Assembly: GCA_024222485.1 (NCBI GenBank)
Contig: JAAEPJ010000071.1
Coordinates: 1 to 25,968 of the forward strand
Direction: 5' to 3'
Source: a bacterium
GTDB lineage: Bacteria; RUG730; JAAEPJ01
Length of the DNA stretch: 25,968 nt
This document shows, piece by piece, positions 1-7,828 of the stretch. The translations under genes were made by a program, and so were the position numbers. The notes under the pieces are model-generated. The model was given only the letters and a program-made list of their open reading frames with translations, was not told where the DNA came from and made no database searches. The first letter of the stretch is position 1. Each line of letters starts with the position of its first letter.

Positions 1-141
1 TCGTTGGATAAATGATTATAATTATGATTTTCCACATCAGAGCCTTAATTATTTAACACCTAATCAATATTATCATAAAGAACTTAAAGTTGCTTTATAA
101 AACTCTCCCATTTTTTTCTTGACTAAAAGGGGTACATTACA
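1..141 (+). mobile_element. Right end of an IS3-family insertion sequence (partial)
   Basis: The window opens inside an insertion sequence. It contains the last 32 codons of an IS3-type transposase on the plus strand and then about 40 non-coding bases ending in GGGGTACATTACA. Read inward from the junction, the terminus starts TGTAATGTACCCC or TGTACCCC, depending on whether the element ends at 141 or 136. Both begin with TG, as IS3-family termini normally do. Beyond the junction the minus strand reads straight into the coding sequence of a broken gene, so the element appears to have inserted into that gene. The left end and most of the element are outside the window. Confidence 0.7.
2..100 (+). 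CDS. IS3-family transposase (OrfB, integrase core), C-terminal fragment
   Basis: The frame starting at base 2 encodes 32 residues before TAA at 98-100. The visible residues include WINDYNYDFPHQSLNYLTP followed by NQYY. This matches the C-terminal tail of IS3-family OrfB transposases, where a W-x-x-x-YN-x-x-RPH-x-SL-x-x-x-TP-x-x-Y pattern follows the last catalytic glutamate of the rve (integrase core) domain. The catalytic DDE residues are upstream of the window edge, so activity cannot be judged. It is the only plus-strand coding segment I support in the window. The stop lies about 36-41 bases from the inferred IS terminus, a normal spacing for the family. Confidence 0.75.
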   Translation, partial: RWINDYNYDFPHQSLNYLTPNQYYHKELKVAL

Positions 142-668
142 GGTAGAGCGTATTATTTTCCACGCCATAAACGAGGGCTTCTTTATGCGTATCCGCATAT
201 TTTTCCCAGCCACTAATAATGCCCGCCCTTAAAAGCCGGTCCATTACTTTATTTTTAAGCTCCCCGATGAGAATAGCGTTAAAACGCTGTGTATCTAGCC
301 AACCGCTATTGCCTTCGACACCGATCACTAATCCTTGAGGATATTGAGCAGTTATTGCACGCAGAGATTCAGCTATATTAGACTGGACGGGTATAGTCAC
401 AGTGTAAATCATTGATTAAATATATATTTTTGGAGCTTTGACCTTGAAAAACTTCAAGTATTTTCCCTGGAAGATCAGGCAAGGTAAGATTGACCTTGGC
501 TAAGGTGGGCATGCTTTCATTTGCATAGGCAAAGTTATGCATGGTAACTGTTAAAAAAGCAATAAATATTACTAAGCTAGTTCTTTTAGTAAAGGAAGAA
601 TAAAAACTTAAAGTGCCTGCGCTATCTAATAAGGTCTTTAAATGATAAGCTTTATTTTTTATATTCAT
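137..668 (-). pseudogene. Secreted protein of an Omnitrophota-type family, frameshifted and truncated by an IS
   Basis: Two overlapping minus-strand frames form one broken gene. The start at 668 is chosen over an upstream ATG at 704 because AAAGGAGAC precedes it at normal spacing. The first frame gives a lysine-rich N-terminus, a hydrophobic stretch (LVIFIAFLTVTM) and an AYA signal-peptidase-type site, then a segment ending in YLINDLHCDYT before a stop. The second frame continues the protein with VQSNIAESL, a VIGVEGNSG segment and a GVENNTLYL end. Removing one base from the CCC run at 389-391 joins them as HCDYT-VQSNIA. This matches from memory a family with an H-I-Q-D-A-H-C-N-Y-E-A-Q signature, often followed by a V-E-G segment and a G-V-E-D segment. 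The protein should continue much further but stops at the IS3 junction. Function of the family is unknown to me. Confidence 0.65.
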
Positions 669-704
669 GATTTTGTCTCCTTTAAATGTATAAATCCTTC
701 TCAT

Positions 705-986
705 ATTTTCTCTAATTTTGGGTTTGTCTATCTTAAAACTATAATGATATCATCTCTCTTCATATACAATTTTATACCATTTATATTTTTTTTTCTTTTT
801 AATTGAATTAAAAACATAAGAACCCTATTATAATCTAAAATAATCTAAATACTTTTAAATATTCAAATAAATATATAAGGTTAAAAGATATAAAAATATC
901 ATCTAGAAAATTACTATTATTGATTTATTGGATATTTCTAGAGAGTTGATGTGAGAATATAATAGCTGCTCTGCAAGTCACTCGAG
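705..986. other. Gene-free AT-rich spacer
   Basis: No coding frame is credible here. The only structure I see is an imperfect inverted repeat, TCTAGAAAA at 902-910 against ATTTCTAGA at 934-942, with a loop of about 23 bases. It lies just downstream of the glycosyltransferase stop on the minus strand. It could be a weak terminator remnant, but no clear U-run follows it, so I leave it unassigned. Confidence 0.3.
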
Positions 987-2579
987 TTAATAACTTTCAA
1001 AATAATCTTTTCTTTCCATCCCTTTAAAATTTCTACATAAATATAAATAATAAGTTCTAATAGCCTCATCTTTTAAGTCATCACGATGTACCGTAAAAGA
1101 GTGAACAAGCTCTACAGAATCAAAGTAAGGCATAATACGCTTTGTTTCCTTATGTTCCGCAACAAAAACACCATTTTGTCCAGCCAAAACATCCAAACCC
1201 CACCAAATATCTAGCTGATTCATTCGCCGTGCAATCGGTAGACAATAAACTCTTTTTTTAGGTACCTGAGGATAGTAAAACCAAAGCTCAGTCGCGACTT
1301 GATACCGTAAGGTAAAAAAGAAAAAATCCGTATCCAAATAATTTTTTAAATAATTATCACGAAAATTATAAATTTTTTTACCAAACTCTCGCCATCCATT
1401 AATATCATTAGTTCTATTTCCCCGCACTTCCTCAATAATATTTGCAGAAACCCCAGGCATATTATACGCAAGTTTATATAAAATAATAGGATTAAACATA
1501 ATAAGAACAAGTAAAAAACTAAAAATGGCTGAAAAAAGTGTATACCCCAAATATTTTAGTTTATTGGTAGTCCTTAATCGCCAAATATCTTCTAAAATAT
1601 AAAAATAACAAACAATACCAAGAAGGTAGGCAAAGCCTGACCAATTACCCTCAACTTTTGATTTTGCACTTAATAAAAAGAAAAATAAAAATATAAAAAA
1701 AGAAAATAATAGTAAAAATAATTTTTGGCTATCATAGGTTTTAAACCATTTTATAAGAATATTAATCCAGGCAGCTAAAATCCCTAAAAAAATAAACGGC
1801 GATACAAGACCAAGCTGACTGCCTAAAAAATCACCCATGCGTTTAAATTGATCAAGCCCCATTGGTCGCGTTCCTAAGGCAAAAATATGCCTATAGGTAA
1901 CAAAATTATGAGTAAAATTCCAGTAGATGATTGGTGAAAAAACGAGGATAGAAAGTAAGAATGCCAAGTATGGTTCTTTTCGTTTTAACCAAAATCGATG
2001 TTTTTGACTTAATAATAAAAATAAAAAAGCTGAAATATAACCTAAAACCATAATATCTTTGCTCCATAGACCTAACCCAGCCGAAATGCCTGAAAAATAC
2101 CAAAGTGATTTTTTATTTTCAAAAATTGCTTTATATAAAAGGAGTGTTGTTAAAGACCAAAAAAAAATCATAAAAGAATCATGCATCATTAAAACTCCCA
2201 CGAGCCCACCACCAGGAGTAATATTAAATAAAATAACAGCACAAACTGCAAGTATGGGGCTAATAAATTTTTTGGCAAGTCGATATAATATAAGAGAAGT
2301 CCCTGTCATTAAAATTAGGCTTCCTGTTCTCACTGCTACCTCATGATAGCCAAAAATATTCGTAAAAAAACGAATAACCCACCCTAAAATAGCTCCTGAA
2401 TCATAGTAACCAAGCGATAAATTCTCTGACCATGTCCAATAATAAGATTCATCTGTTGCGAGTGAGAGTTTATTTGCATAAAACATCCGAAGTAAAAATG
2501 AAATAGCCAAAAATGTATAAAATACATAACGAATACTTTGATCTGTCCGATAACAATCTAAAAATTTTAAGTTTCCCAA
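987..2579 (-). CDS. Polytopic glycosyltransferase, PMT_2/ArnT-like (GT-C fold)
   Basis: This is a 530-residue integral membrane protein with about ten or more hydrophobic segments. Residues 40-60 contain an ATDESYYWTW stretch followed by LGYYDSG. This is the conserved first periplasmic loop of PMT_2/GT83-type enzymes, where the D-E pair supplies the catalytic aspartate. Such enzymes move a sugar from a polyprenyl-phosphate carrier to lipid A, protein or another acceptor outside the inner membrane. The acceptor cannot be told from the sequence. The length is typical of the family. The start is TTG at 2579, preceded by AGGGGTGAAG at proper distance. The next in-frame methionine is residue 32, inside the first membrane segment. 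It is the last gene of the priA-to-metH run, 47 bp after metH. Confidence 0.8.
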   Translation of the reverse strand: MGNLKFLDCYRTDQSIRYVFYTFLAISFLLRMFYANKLSLATDESYYWTWSENLSLGYYDSGAILGWVIRFFTNIFGYHEVAVRTGSLILMTGTSLILYRLAKKFISPILAVCAVILFNITPGGGLVGVLMMHDSFMIFFWSLTTLLLYKAIFENKKSLWYFSGISAGLGLWSKDIMVLGYISAFLFLLLSQKHRFWLKRKEPYLAFLLSILVFSPIIYWNFTHNFVTYRHIFALGTRPMGLDQFKRMGDFLGSQLGLVSPFIFLGILAAWINILIKWFKTYDSQKLFLLLFSFFIFLFFFLLSAKSKVEGNWSGFAYLLGIVCYFYILEDIWRLRTTNKLKYLGYTLFSAIFSFLLVLIMFNPIILYKLAYNMPGVSANIIEEVRGNRTNDINGWREFGKKIYNFRDNYLKNYLDTDFFFFTLRYQVATELWFYYPQVPKKRVYCLPIARRMNQLDIWWGLDVLAGQNGVFVAEHKETKRIMPYFDSVELVHSFTVHRDDLKDEAIRTYYLYLCRNFKGMERKDYFESY

Positions 2580-2626
2580 CTTTCTTCACCCCTTTTTAAA
2601 AGTACATAACTAAGTATTAGAACCGA

Positions 2627-5020
2627 CTAAACTTTAAGTTCCCTAAGAACGGACACTGTAGCCATTGCGTCCTTTCCATAGGCATCTGCAGCAATTTTAT
2701 CAGCATATTTTTGATTTACAACGGCACCACCAATTAAAACCTTAATATCTTCACGAATTCCGCGTGCTTTAAGTTCATTAATAACAACAGACATCTCTTG
2801 CATGGTCGTAGTCATTAAAGCAGATAAACCAATAGCTTTAGCATTATTTGAAATTGCAGCATCTACAATCGTTTTTGCAGCAATACTTTTACCTAAATCA
2901 ACGACTTTATAACCATAGTTCTCTAAAACAGAAATAACAATATTTTTCCCGATATCATGCAAATCACCTTTTACTGTCGCAAAAACAATTGTCTTATCAT
3001 CAGAATCTTTGCTTTCAAACGATTCTTGCAAAATACTGGAAACAGCTTTTGCAGCCTCTGCAGATAGTAAAAGCTGTGGTAAGAAATACTCACCTTTTTC
3101 ATATTTATCACCAACAACATCAAGAGCAGGAATAATGATGTTGTTAATAGTCTCAAGTGCAGAAGATTTTTCTTCTTTTAGCTTTTCAAGTGCCTGATCT
3201 TTCATCCCTTTAATGATGGCAGTTTTTAAGTCAACATCCTTAGACTCTTGCTTCTCTTTCGTAGCAATATCTGTTTCATAAAAAGATTCTATATATTTTT
3301 TAGCCCCTTTATCATAACCACATAAAAGTGCAGAAGCATAAACAGTATTTCTTAAAAGCTCATTCTTAGGGTTAGTAATAGCCGCATCAAGACCTGCTTC
3401 AATTGCCATTGCTAAAAAATTTGAATTTATAATCGAGCGCCCAGGTAAACCAAAAGAAATATTGCTCATACCTAAAGCACTACGAACCCCAAATTTCTTT
3501 TTAACTTCACGAATCGTATCAAGCGTAACTTTTGCGCCTTGAGGGTTAGTTGAGATTGTCAAAACTAATGTATCAAAATAAATATCTCCTCTAGGGATCG
3601 CATACTTATCGCATTCCTTAACAATGCGCTCAGCAATAGCCAGCCGACCTAGAACAGTATCAGGAATTCCATTATCATCCATCGTTAAAGCAATGACACT
3701 TGCACCATAATTTTTAATGAGTGGCAAAATTTTATCAAGTCGATCAGCTTCACCATTAATCGAGTTAACCAAAGCTTTTCCAGGAAAAGCTTTCAACCCC
3801 TCTTCAAGTGCACGGTGATCCGGAGAATCAATACAAAGTGGAACATTAACTATACCTGCAAGATCCGTTACCAATTTTTTCATATTCTCAGGTTCATTCG
3901 TATTAACCGCAGAAACATTAATATCTAAAACATCAGCACCTGCTTCAACTTGCTCCTTAGCTTCTTTTAAAATAAAAGAAAATTTGCCTCTTTGAAGGCT
4001 TTCAGCAACCTTTTTAAGAGCATTAGGATTAATTCTCTCTCCAATCATAAATGGATACTTATCAATCTCCAATAATTTTGTGCGTGAGGTTAAAAATGAA
4101 AGGGATCTATTTCTTACAGAGGGGATACCGGCTAAGTTTAATGCAAATAATTCATTTTTAAGCTGTTTAATATGTTCCGGAGTAGTGCCACAACAGCCAC
4201 CAATAATTTTAGCTCCAGCTTCAGCAATCTTAACAACCTCTTCAGTATAATCCAAAGGGCACAAGGGGAAAACAGTTTCAGCATTACGAATAAAAGGCAT
4301 TCCCGCATTAGCTTCAATCAAAATAGGTTTATCTGTGACAGTCCTCATTTTTTGAACAACATCAACCATTAGATCAGGTCCCACACTACAATTAGCACCA
4401 ATTATATCAACTCCCATCCGATCAAAAATTGCAGCTGCAACCTCAGGAGGCGTTCCTGTTGTCGTTCTTTCTCCATTCTCATAAGTCATACTAACAATGA
4501 CAGGGATATCCTCTGATATATCTTTCAGTGCTAAAAGAGCAATCCGAGCTTCTTGAATATCAATCATAGTTTCCAAAATAATAACATCTGGTTTAGCTTC
4601 AATAAATGCTTCAAAAAGTTCTTTATAAATATTATATACCTCATTAAAAGACATAGGACCTAAAGGCTCAACTAGAACACCAATTGTCCCTGTTGTTGCC
4701 GCAACAAAAGCTTTATCAGAGGCTGCTTTTTTAGCAATTTCAATCCCAGCCTTTACATATGTTTTTAGATTATCTCCCTCTCCATAACTCTCAAGCTTAT
4801 GCCTATTACATCCAAAAGTGTTCGTCGTTAAAATATTAGCCCCAGCATCAATATAGGACTTATGAATTTCATAAATAATTTTTGGGTTGGTTATATTCAA
4901 AGATTCAGGACATTTCGCCGATAAGTCAATCCCTCGCTTTAAGATTTCAGTCCCCAATCCCCCATCAAATATTATAAGGTTATTATTATCTATAAAATCA
5001 ATAAATTTATTCTTCATCAT
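2627..5020 (-). CDS. metH: Cobalamin-dependent methionine synthase, short form without reactivation domain
   Basis: At 797 residues, this transfers a methyl group from methyl-tetrahydrofolate through cobalamin to homocysteine. Domains in order: homocysteine S-methyltransferase (about 10-310) with zinc ligands Cys211 (GANCS) and Cys276/Cys277 (GGCCGT); pterin-binding TIM barrel (about 330-580) with the MIGERINP start; helical cobalamin cap (about 600-675); and the B12 domain with the GDLHDIGKN motif, whose His688 is the lower axial cobalt ligand. The protein ends after the B12 fold, so the roughly 300-residue AdoMet-dependent reactivation domain of E. coli MetH is absent. Short forms like this are known in thermophiles and anaerobes, where a separate protein reactivates the cobalt. 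AAGGAG precedes the start. It follows the envC-like gene by 36 bp, so co-transcription is likely. No riboswitch fits in that gap. Confidence 0.93.
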   Translation of the reverse strand: MMKNKFIDFIDNNNLIIFDGGLGTEILKRGIDLSAKCPESLNITNPKIIYEIHKSYIDAGANILTTNTFGCNRHKLESYGEGDNLKTYVKAGIEIAKKAASDKAFVAATTGTIGVLVEPLGPMSFNEVYNIYKELFEAFIEAKPDVIILETMIDIQEARIALLALKDISEDIPVIVSMTYENGERTTTGTPPEVAAAIFDRMGVDIIGANCSVGPDLMVDVVQKMRTVTDKPILIEANAGMPFIRNAETVFPLCPLDYTEEVVKIAEAGAKIIGGCCGTTPEHIKQLKNELFALNLAGIPSVRNRSLSFLTSRTKLLEIDKYPFMIGERINPNALKKVAESLQRGKFSFILKEAKEQVEAGADVLDINVSAVNTNEPENMKKLVTDLAGIVNVPLCIDSPDHRALEEGLKAFPGKALVNSINGEADRLDKILPLIKNYGASVIALTMDDNGIPDTVLGRLAIAERIVKECDKYAIPRGDIYFDTLVLTISTNPQGAKVTLDTIREVKKKFGVRSALGMSNISFGLPGRSIINSNFLAMAIEAGLDAAITNPKNELLRNTVYASALLCGYDKGAKKYIESFYETDIATKEKQESKDVDLKTAIIKGMKDQALEKLKEEKSSALETINNIIIPALDVVGDKYEKGEYFLPQLLLSAEAAKAVSSILQESFESKDSDDKTIVFATVKGDLHDIGKNIVISVLENYGYKVVDLGKSIAAKTIVDAAISNNAKAIGLSALMTTTMQEMSVVINELKARGIREDIKVLIGGAVVNQKYADKIAADAYGKDAMATVSVLRELKV

Positions 5021-5056
5021 TTATCTAGAGCTCCTTAAAAGTATAAAACATCTTTG

Positions 5057-6241
5057 CTACATGTTAATCCAAATTTCTGGATCCATTGCTACACCATCAA
5101 TACGAATTTCAAAATAAAGGGCGTTTTTTCTTGAATAGTTAGAGTACCCAACAAAGCCAATAATATCATTCTTACTGACAATATCATTCTTAGTGACATT
5201 AACTTTATTTAAATAAGAATAAACCGTATAAACACCTTCATTATGATCAATAATAACTGTATTACCATAGCTACTAAATTTATCACAAAAAACAACTAAT
5301 CCTGGAAGAATTGTTTTGATGCTTTCTCCTTCTTGAGCTTCAACTTCTATGCCATTACTAATATGAAAAGTATTTAATTTAGGGTGTTTATTTCGACCAT
5401 AACTCAAAATAACTTTACCATCAACAGGTGCATTAATAACGCCAAAATCAAGAATTACTTCATTATAGCGTTTTAAATCACCTCTTTTAGAACGCTTTTG
5501 CTTAGCTTTTTTCATAAGTTTAACAAGTAAGGCTTCAAGCTTTTTAGCCGTTATTTCAAGGTCTTTAATTTCTTTTTTATATTGTTCTTGTTTTCGTTGC
5601 TCTTGATTGAGTTTTTTTGTCTTATACTTATGCTTTTTAGTAAGATTATGCTTCTTATCTGTATAATCCGTTTTTTTATTATTTAAATAGATAATATCTT
5701 TATCAAGCTTAGCTTTTTTCTTATTAAATTTGGCTTTTTCATCTAAAATATCAACATAAATATTCTTATTATGCGACAAAATAGCTTTCATGTTATATTT
5801 CTTTTTATTTGTATATAAAAATGACTTACCCGAATAAAAAGCATTAAGCATATCAAAAAACTTATTTCCACTTAAAAAGCGTTGTTTATAAAGTAAAAAT
5901 ATCTCATAAGAAAGCATTTTTTGATAATAAATCTCTTTTTGTTTTGCTTCTTTTATTTTTTCTAAATTTTCATCATAGTCTTTATTGTGTTTATCCAGCG
6001 ATTTTTTAAGTTTTTTTATATTCTTTTTTGTTTTTGTAATTTTGTTATAAATATTAGAAATATCTTTTTTTATTTTTTTCTCATATTTTTTAGACTTTTT
6101 TAAGTATTCTTTTTTAGCATTCAAATTTTTTTTAATAGAATCTAAATTTTTCTTTTCTTTTTGGATACCCCCTGCAAGCCCAAAAGTATAAAAAAATAAT
6201 AATAAAATAATAAAATAAGATTTAAATAATATTTTGAACAT
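5057..6241 (-). CDS. envC: EnvC-like amidase activator with degenerate LytM (M23) domain
   Basis: This 394-residue envelope protein has a signal peptide (about 1-24), a long, extremely lysine-rich coiled-coil region (about 26-260) and a C-terminal LytM domain (about 270-394). In division activators of the EnvC type the coiled coil binds FtsX and the LytM domain switches on cell-wall amidases. All catalytic and metal positions of active M23 enzymes are replaced: the H-x-x-x-D motif aligns with Ser295 and Glu299, the Y-x-H histidine with Tyr343, and the H-x-H motif with Ala374 and Tyr376. E. coli EnvC has the same YGYN and LYFEIR type replacements, so this protein is very likely a non-enzymatic activator. 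Its start overlaps the end of ftsX by 20 bp, which supports partnership with FtsX. Confidence 0.85.
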   Translation of the reverse strand: MFKILFKSYFIILLLFFYTFGLAGGIQKEKKNLDSIKKNLNAKKEYLKKSKKYEKKIKKDISNIYNKITKTKKNIKKLKKSLDKHNKDYDENLEKIKEAKQKEIYYQKMLSYEIFLLYKQRFLSGNKFFDMLNAFYSGKSFLYTNKKKYNMKAILSHNKNIYVDILDEKAKFNKKKAKLDKDIIYLNNKKTDYTDKKHNLTKKHKYKTKKLNQEQRKQEQYKKEIKDLEITAKKLEALLVKLMKKAKQKRSKRGDLKRYNEVILDFGVINAPVDGKVILSYGRNKHPKLNTFHISNGIEVEAQEGESIKTILPGLVVFCDKFSSYGNTVIIDHNEGVYTVYSYLNKVNVTKNDIVSKNDIIGFVGYSNYSRKNALYFEIRIDGVAMDPEIWINM

Positions 6242-7061
6242 TTTTACTCTTTAATAAAACAATTAAATTAATAGTTGTTGCTAAAACAATGGCTAATAAT
6301 GCCATAGCTAATAAAAATTGGGGCGTTAAAAAAATCAGGTTAAATAAATATCTTGAAGCAATGACAAAGAAAAAATATAAAAAAATACTTGCAATAAAAG
6401 CAGCAAATATGCCCATTAAGATTGACTCAATAAAAATTATACTTATAGAAATCGAACCTTTAACTCCCAAATATTGCCAAAGAATAAATTCTTTACGCCG
6501 ATAGTGGCTGTAAATCTTAATGGAATATCTTAGTAAAAAAATAAAAATAAAGGCAATAAAAACAATAAAAACCGTATATATTTTTAATATATAGCTAAGA
6601 AACATATTCAAGTTTTTCAGAATATTTTCATTTTTTACAACTTCAAATACAAAGTCAAATTTTTCCAGTTGAGCAGAAATTTCCCACATTTTATCTGGAT
6701 TATAAAGTATCAAAGAAAAATGATCATGGAGTGGATTCCTATCTAAAATTGCAATCTCTTTCTTAAGGTTTGCATCTGAGGTTAACGATTCCAAAGCCGT
6801 ACCTTTATCGATATAAACCATTCTTGAAATATCCTGTTTGAACGCATCTTCAATAACATTTGCTGCATATTCAAAATCTGTTTTATCTTTTAAAAAAACT
6901 GCAATCTCTACTTTTCCGTTTAAGGTCGTTTCAAAAATATCTAAGTTAATCTTAGCTAAGTATGAACAACCAATAAAAAAGAGTAATAAAATAAGTAAAA
7001 TCAAAAGATCCATACTAATGGAACTATATCGCTTTAAGTTTAAAAAAGCCTGTTTAATCAT
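6222..7061 (-). CDS. ftsX: Cell-division membrane protein FtsX
   Basis: At 279 residues it has the standard FtsX topology. A short cytoplasmic N-terminus is followed by TM1 (about 18-36), a large extracytoplasmic loop (about 37-154), then TM2 (about 155-178), TM3 (about 205-235) and TM4 (about 247-270). The cytoplasmic stretch after TM2, RRKEFILWQYLGVKGS, corresponds to the conserved E-I-x-x-M-x-L-V-G-A coupling segment of FtsX proteins. FtsX passes a conformational signal from cytoplasmic FtsE to the amidase activator bound on its outer loop. AAGGGATAAATA precedes the ATG. It lies 63 bp after ftsE and overlaps the envC-like gene, completing an FtsE-FtsX-EnvC order. Confidence 0.9.
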   Translation of the reverse strand: MIKQAFLNLKRYSSISMDLLILLILLLFFIGCSYLAKINLDIFETTLNGKVEIAVFLKDKTDFEYAANVIEDAFKQDISRMVYIDKGTALESLTSDANLKKEIAILDRNPLHDHFSLILYNPDKMWEISAQLEKFDFVFEVVKNENILKNLNMFLSYILKIYTVFIVFIAFIFIFLLRYSIKIYSHYRRKEFILWQYLGVKGSISISIIFIESILMGIFAAFIASIFLYFFFVIASRYLFNLIFLTPQFLLAMALLAIVLATTINLIVLLKSKNVQNII

Positions 7062-7124
7062 TATTTATCCCTTTGGTTAGAAGAAAAACTTCTTCCTATA
7101 ATTGAGTCCATTCTATTTTAATAT

Positions 7125-7793
7125 CTATACACCCAAAATTTTTCCATTTTCAACAATTAAAATATGGTCCTCTTTATTCCTTGCAAACTTTTCAATCAAA
7201 TATTTCTGACTCGTTGCAAAAAGGAGGGTAGCACTTGGGTGTTTATATTTCTGAATCAATGAAAATGCGAGATTCTCACTCTCAAAATCCAAATGATTCA
7301 TAGGCTCATCTGCTAAGATAATCTTTGGCTGGGTAACTAAAGCACGCGCTATGGCAACCATCTGCCTTTGTGCTAAAGTTAAATTATATGGAAAAAGCCC
7401 CTTAACACCATAAAGCTGTGCATATTTTAAAATATTATCTACAGTACTAATATTTACTTTTCCACCACCTAAAGTCAATGGCATAGCTATATTTTCAAAA
7501 ACAGTTTTTTGGTCTATCAAAAATAAAGATTGCCAAATAATACCAAGTTGGGAACGATATATTCTTGTATCTCTTTTATTAAACTTAAAAATATCCTCAT
7601 TACAAACTTTAACAATTCCGGCACATGGTTTTAAATCTTTAAGCAAAATATTTAAAATAGTTGATTTACCATGACCTGTATTTGAAAATAAAAAATAATT
7701 ATTACACGCAATAGTAGAAAATGTTAGCTCAGAAAGAACTCGATGCTTATTTTTAAAAGACTTTGAGACATTCTGGAATTCAATTGACTTCAT
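7125..7793 (-). CDS. ftsE: FtsE-type ABC ATPase with degenerate nucleotide-binding motifs
   Basis: At 222 residues it has the usual FtsE length, and its position before ftsX and an envC-like gene makes the assignment firm. Walker B (ILADEP, Asp162-Glu163) and the Q-loop (Gln88) are intact. Three other motifs are not. The Walker A stretch is SNTGHGKST, with Ser37 in place of the first glycine. The ABC signature, normally LSGGE, reads LTLAQ at 138-142 with both glycines gone. The H-loop, normally A-T-H, reads ATSQ with Ser195 in place of the switch histidine. The reading frame is open and ends normally, so this is not simple decay. ATP binding may persist, but hydrolysis through the usual signature contact looks impaired. 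GAGGTAAACGA precedes the ATG. Confidence 0.85.
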   Translation of the reverse strand: MKSIEFQNVSKSFKNKHRVLSELTFSTIACNNYFLFSNTGHGKSTILNILLKDLKPCAGIVKVCNEDIFKFNKRDTRIYRSQLGIIWQSLFLIDQKTVFENIAMPLTLGGGKVNISTVDNILKYAQLYGVKGLFPYNLTLAQRQMVAIARALVTQPKIILADEPMNHLDFESENLAFSLIQKYKHPSATLLFATSQKYLIEKFARNKEDHILIVENGKILGV

Positions 7794-7828
7794 TCGTTTA
7801 CCTCATATAGACAGATATTCAACTGCTT

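Noticed and set aside
902-942. Intrinsic terminator after the glycosyltransferase gene
   Set aside because: The inverted repeat is short with a long loop and has no U-run after it on the minus strand.
2059-2346. A 95-codon plus-strand open frame inside the glycosyltransferase gene
   Set aside because: It is antisense to a clearly coding membrane protein, has no ribosome-binding site and shows no recognisable protein features.
6289-6504. A 71-codon plus-strand frame opposite ftsX
   Set aside because: Its lysine/isoleucine-rich composition is the mirror of AT-rich membrane-protein codons; ftsX is certain here.
7125-7793. Treating ftsE as a pseudogene because of its altered motifs
   Set aside because: The frame is full length with no stops, Walker B and Q-loop are kept, the start has a good ribosome-binding site and the downstream genes are intact, so selection seems to continue.
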